Shown here: in pieces, positions 6,054-7,044 of the stretch | Layout: each line of letters opens with the position of its first letter | How positions within the stretch are numbered: position 1 is the stretch's first letter | NCBI GenBank assembly: GCA_964641215.1 | Contig: CAZXKD010000146.1 | Span: 1-7,044, forward strand | Length of the DNA stretch: 7,044 nt | Direction: 5' to 3' | Origin: 13-1-40CM-70-15 sp964641215 | GTDB lineage: Bacteria > Gemmatimonadota > Gemmatimonadetes > Gemmatimonadales > GWC2-71-9 | The notes under the pieces: model-generated | Told to the model about the DNA's origin: nothing | What the model saw: only the letters and a program-made list of their open reading frames with translations | Database searches by the model: none | Made by a program: the position numbers and the translations under genes

Positions 6054-6887
6054 GTGAGCGGTCTCCAGCTGATGCTGCCGCCGTTCGTGGCGTGTATGGT
6101 GCTCGTCGCCATGCTGTCCTATCTGGGCCTGCACGTCATCGCGCGTGAGGTCATCTTCGTCGACCTCTCGCTCGCCCAGATGGCCGCCCTCGGCAGCCTC
6201 TCGGCACTGCTGATTCACGTCGACCCCGATTCTCCCACGGCATACATCTTCGCGCTACTGGCCACCGCGCTGGGCGCCCTGCTTTTCGCGCTCACCCGTA
6301 CGTCCGGCCGCAAAGGCCGGGTCCCGCAGGAGGCCTTCATCGGCATTGTGTACGTGGTGGCCTCGGCTGCGGCCGTGCTCGTCGCCAACAAGGTGCCGGG
6401 CGGCGGCGAGGCCGTAGAGAAGACGCTGGTCGGCAGCCTCCTCTGGATCACCTGGCCGCAGATCCTCAAGCTCGCTGCAGCCTACGCCGGCCTCGGCCTC
6501 TTTCAGTTCGCGCTGCGCCACCGCTTCCTGACCATCTCCTTTCATCCGAGTGAGGCCGAGCAGCACGGCTGGAAGATCCGCTGGTGGGACTTCCTGTTCT
6601 ACCTGTCCTTCGGCGTGGTCATCACCCTGGCGGTACCGCTCGCAGGCGTGTTGATGGTGTTCAGCTTCCTTGTCGTGCCCGCCGCGATCGCGAACCTGTT
6701 CACTGGAGACAAGCGACGCCTCGCCCTCATCGCCTGGAGCACCGGTGCCCTCGCCTCGCTCCTCGGGCTGTGGGTCTCGTATACAAAAGACCTTCCCACC
6801 GGACCGCTGATCGTGTGTATGTACGGACTGGTGCTCGTCGTCGCTCTAGGGGTGCGGCGGCTGTGGCGAGACGGTGCCGCGGAGTGA
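6054..6887 (+). CDS. ABC-3 family metal permease (ZnuB/MntB type)
   Basis: Inner-membrane subunit that should pass zinc or manganese from the binding protein into the cytoplasm. The 277-residue product has the family's length and about eight hydrophobic segments, beginning at residues 6-29. The ABC-3 motif after the first segment reads REVIFVDLSLAQMAALG (31-47), where the more common form has a His near Q42. Next comes QEAFIGIVYVVAS (92-104), then the VEKTLVGSLLW loop (121-131), a cytoplasmic HPSEAEQHG loop and the late motif SFLVVPAAIANLF. Start GTG 6054 follows a good GGAGGG and is 16 nt after the binding-protein stop. The matching ATPase (ZnuC) is not in this window, so the transporter as seen is incomplete. 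The stop codon overlaps the next start by four bases (GTGA). Confidence 0.94.
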   Translation: MSGLQLMLPPFVACMVLVAMLSYLGLHVIAREVIFVDLSLAQMAALGSLSALLIHVDPDSPTAYIFALLATALGALLFALTRTSGRKGRVPQEAFIGIVYVVASAAAVLVANKVPGGGEAVEKTLVGSLLWITWPQILKLAAAYAGLGLFQFALRHRFLTISFHPSEAEQHGWKIRWWDFLFYLSFGVVITLAVPLAGVLMVFSFLVVPAAIANLFTGDKRRLALIAWSTGALASLLGLWVSYTKDLPTGPLIVCMYGLVLVVALGVRRLWRDGAAE

Positions 6888-7044
6888 GGACAGTCGGATG
6901 GTCGGACCGTCGGACGGTCGCACTGGCCTGCGTGGGCTGGGTGTTGCTGACCGCCCGACCGCCGGACCGATTGACCGCCCAGGCATCGTTCAGCGCCTCC
7001 CTCGGCGCGCGCTACACCACGACACTCGTCCACGACTCTATCGT
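6884..7044 (+). CDS. 5' end of an exported, probable outer-membrane barrel protein (partial)
   Basis: Starting at GTG 6884, inside the permease stop, the frame stays open to the window edge (53 codons). It encodes a signal-like N-terminus: basic SDRRT (7-11), hydrophobic ALACVGWVLLTA (13-24), then an oddly charged RPPDRLTAQ before likely cleavage near residue 33. The mature start ASFSASLGARYTTTLVHDSIV looks like the first strand of a small beta-barrel, with an alternating pattern and the Gly-Ala-Arg-Tyr turn often seen at the start of such proteins. The 4-nt overlap with the permease matches the pcm/nfo junction and places this gene in the same operon. An ATG at 6898 is in another frame. The family cannot be named from this fragment; a second outer-membrane component of the metal system is an inference. 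Confidence 0.65.
   Translation, partial: MRTVGWSDRRTVALACVGWVLLTARPPDRLTAQASFSASLGARYTTTLVHDSI
6893..6924 (+). repeat. 8-bp tandem array, GTCGGANN type (4 units)
   Basis: Units GTCGGATG, GTCGGACC, GTCGGACG and GTCGCACT follow each other without gaps. They lie in the first codons of the partial exported protein. Eight is not a multiple of three, so a change in copy number would shift that gene's frame. Confidence 0.8.
6949..6980 (-). repeat. 8-bp tandem array, inverted relative to the first (4 units)
   Basis: Units GACCGCCC, GACCGCCG, GACCGATT and GACCGCCC follow each other. Read on the opposite strand they resemble the GGTCGGAC-type units of the array at 6893-6924; for example GTCGGACGGTC on the left matches the reverse complement of the right array at 10 of 11 bases. 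The two arrays are separated by exactly 24 bp (three periods), encoding the hydrophobic core of the signal peptide. Confidence 0.7.

Noticed and set aside
4937..6112. Minus-strand open frame of 391 codons opposite the binding-protein gene
   Set aside because: It is a shadow of a gene with readable metal ligands on the other strand.

Overview
The window is GC-rich, densely coded bacterial DNA from an organism with an outer membrane: one product looks like a C-terminally sealed beta-barrel and another starts like one. Base composition, GTG starts, 4-nt ATGA/GTGA-type overlaps and the style of the barrel proteins suggest a soil-type lineage such as Gemmatimonadota. That placement is inference; no marker gene is present.

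Layout. At the left edge (1-136, +) is the probable 3' end of an unidentified gene. Converging on it, on the minus strand (about 137-1615), is a three-domain signalling protein: degenerate receiver, GAF, and GGDEF diguanylate cyclase with an intact active-site motif and inhibitory site. Its reading frame has no stop before the window edge, and its tail crosses an 11-C run, so its true 3' end is uncertain. A 72-bp divergent spacer separates it from a long plus-strand block.

The plus-strand block starts with two repair genes coupled by a GTGA overlap: pcm (protein repair, L-isoaspartyl methyltransferase) and nfo (endonuclease IV, AP-site repair). Five bases later comes a small exported Cys/His protein. 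After a 100-bp gap comes a compact metal-acquisition cluster: an outer-membrane porin-like barrel with a periplasmic coiled coil, a ZnuA/TroA-type binding protein (1-nt gap) and an ABC-3 (ZnuB-type) permease (16-nt gap). A second exported protein, truncated by the right edge, starts inside the permease stop codon.

Together the last five genes suggest a route for a divalent metal (Zn or Mn): across the outer membrane by the porin, captured by the binding protein, and moved inward by the permease. The ATPase (ZnuC) is not in the window. The most unusual points are the predicted His at the fourth metal ligand and an insertion in the binding protein, the small Cys/His protein ahead of the transporter, the receiver lacking its phospho-acceptor Asp, and paired 8-bp repeat arrays in opposite orientation within a signal-peptide coding region. 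I see no tRNA, rRNA, CRISPR array or insertion sequence.
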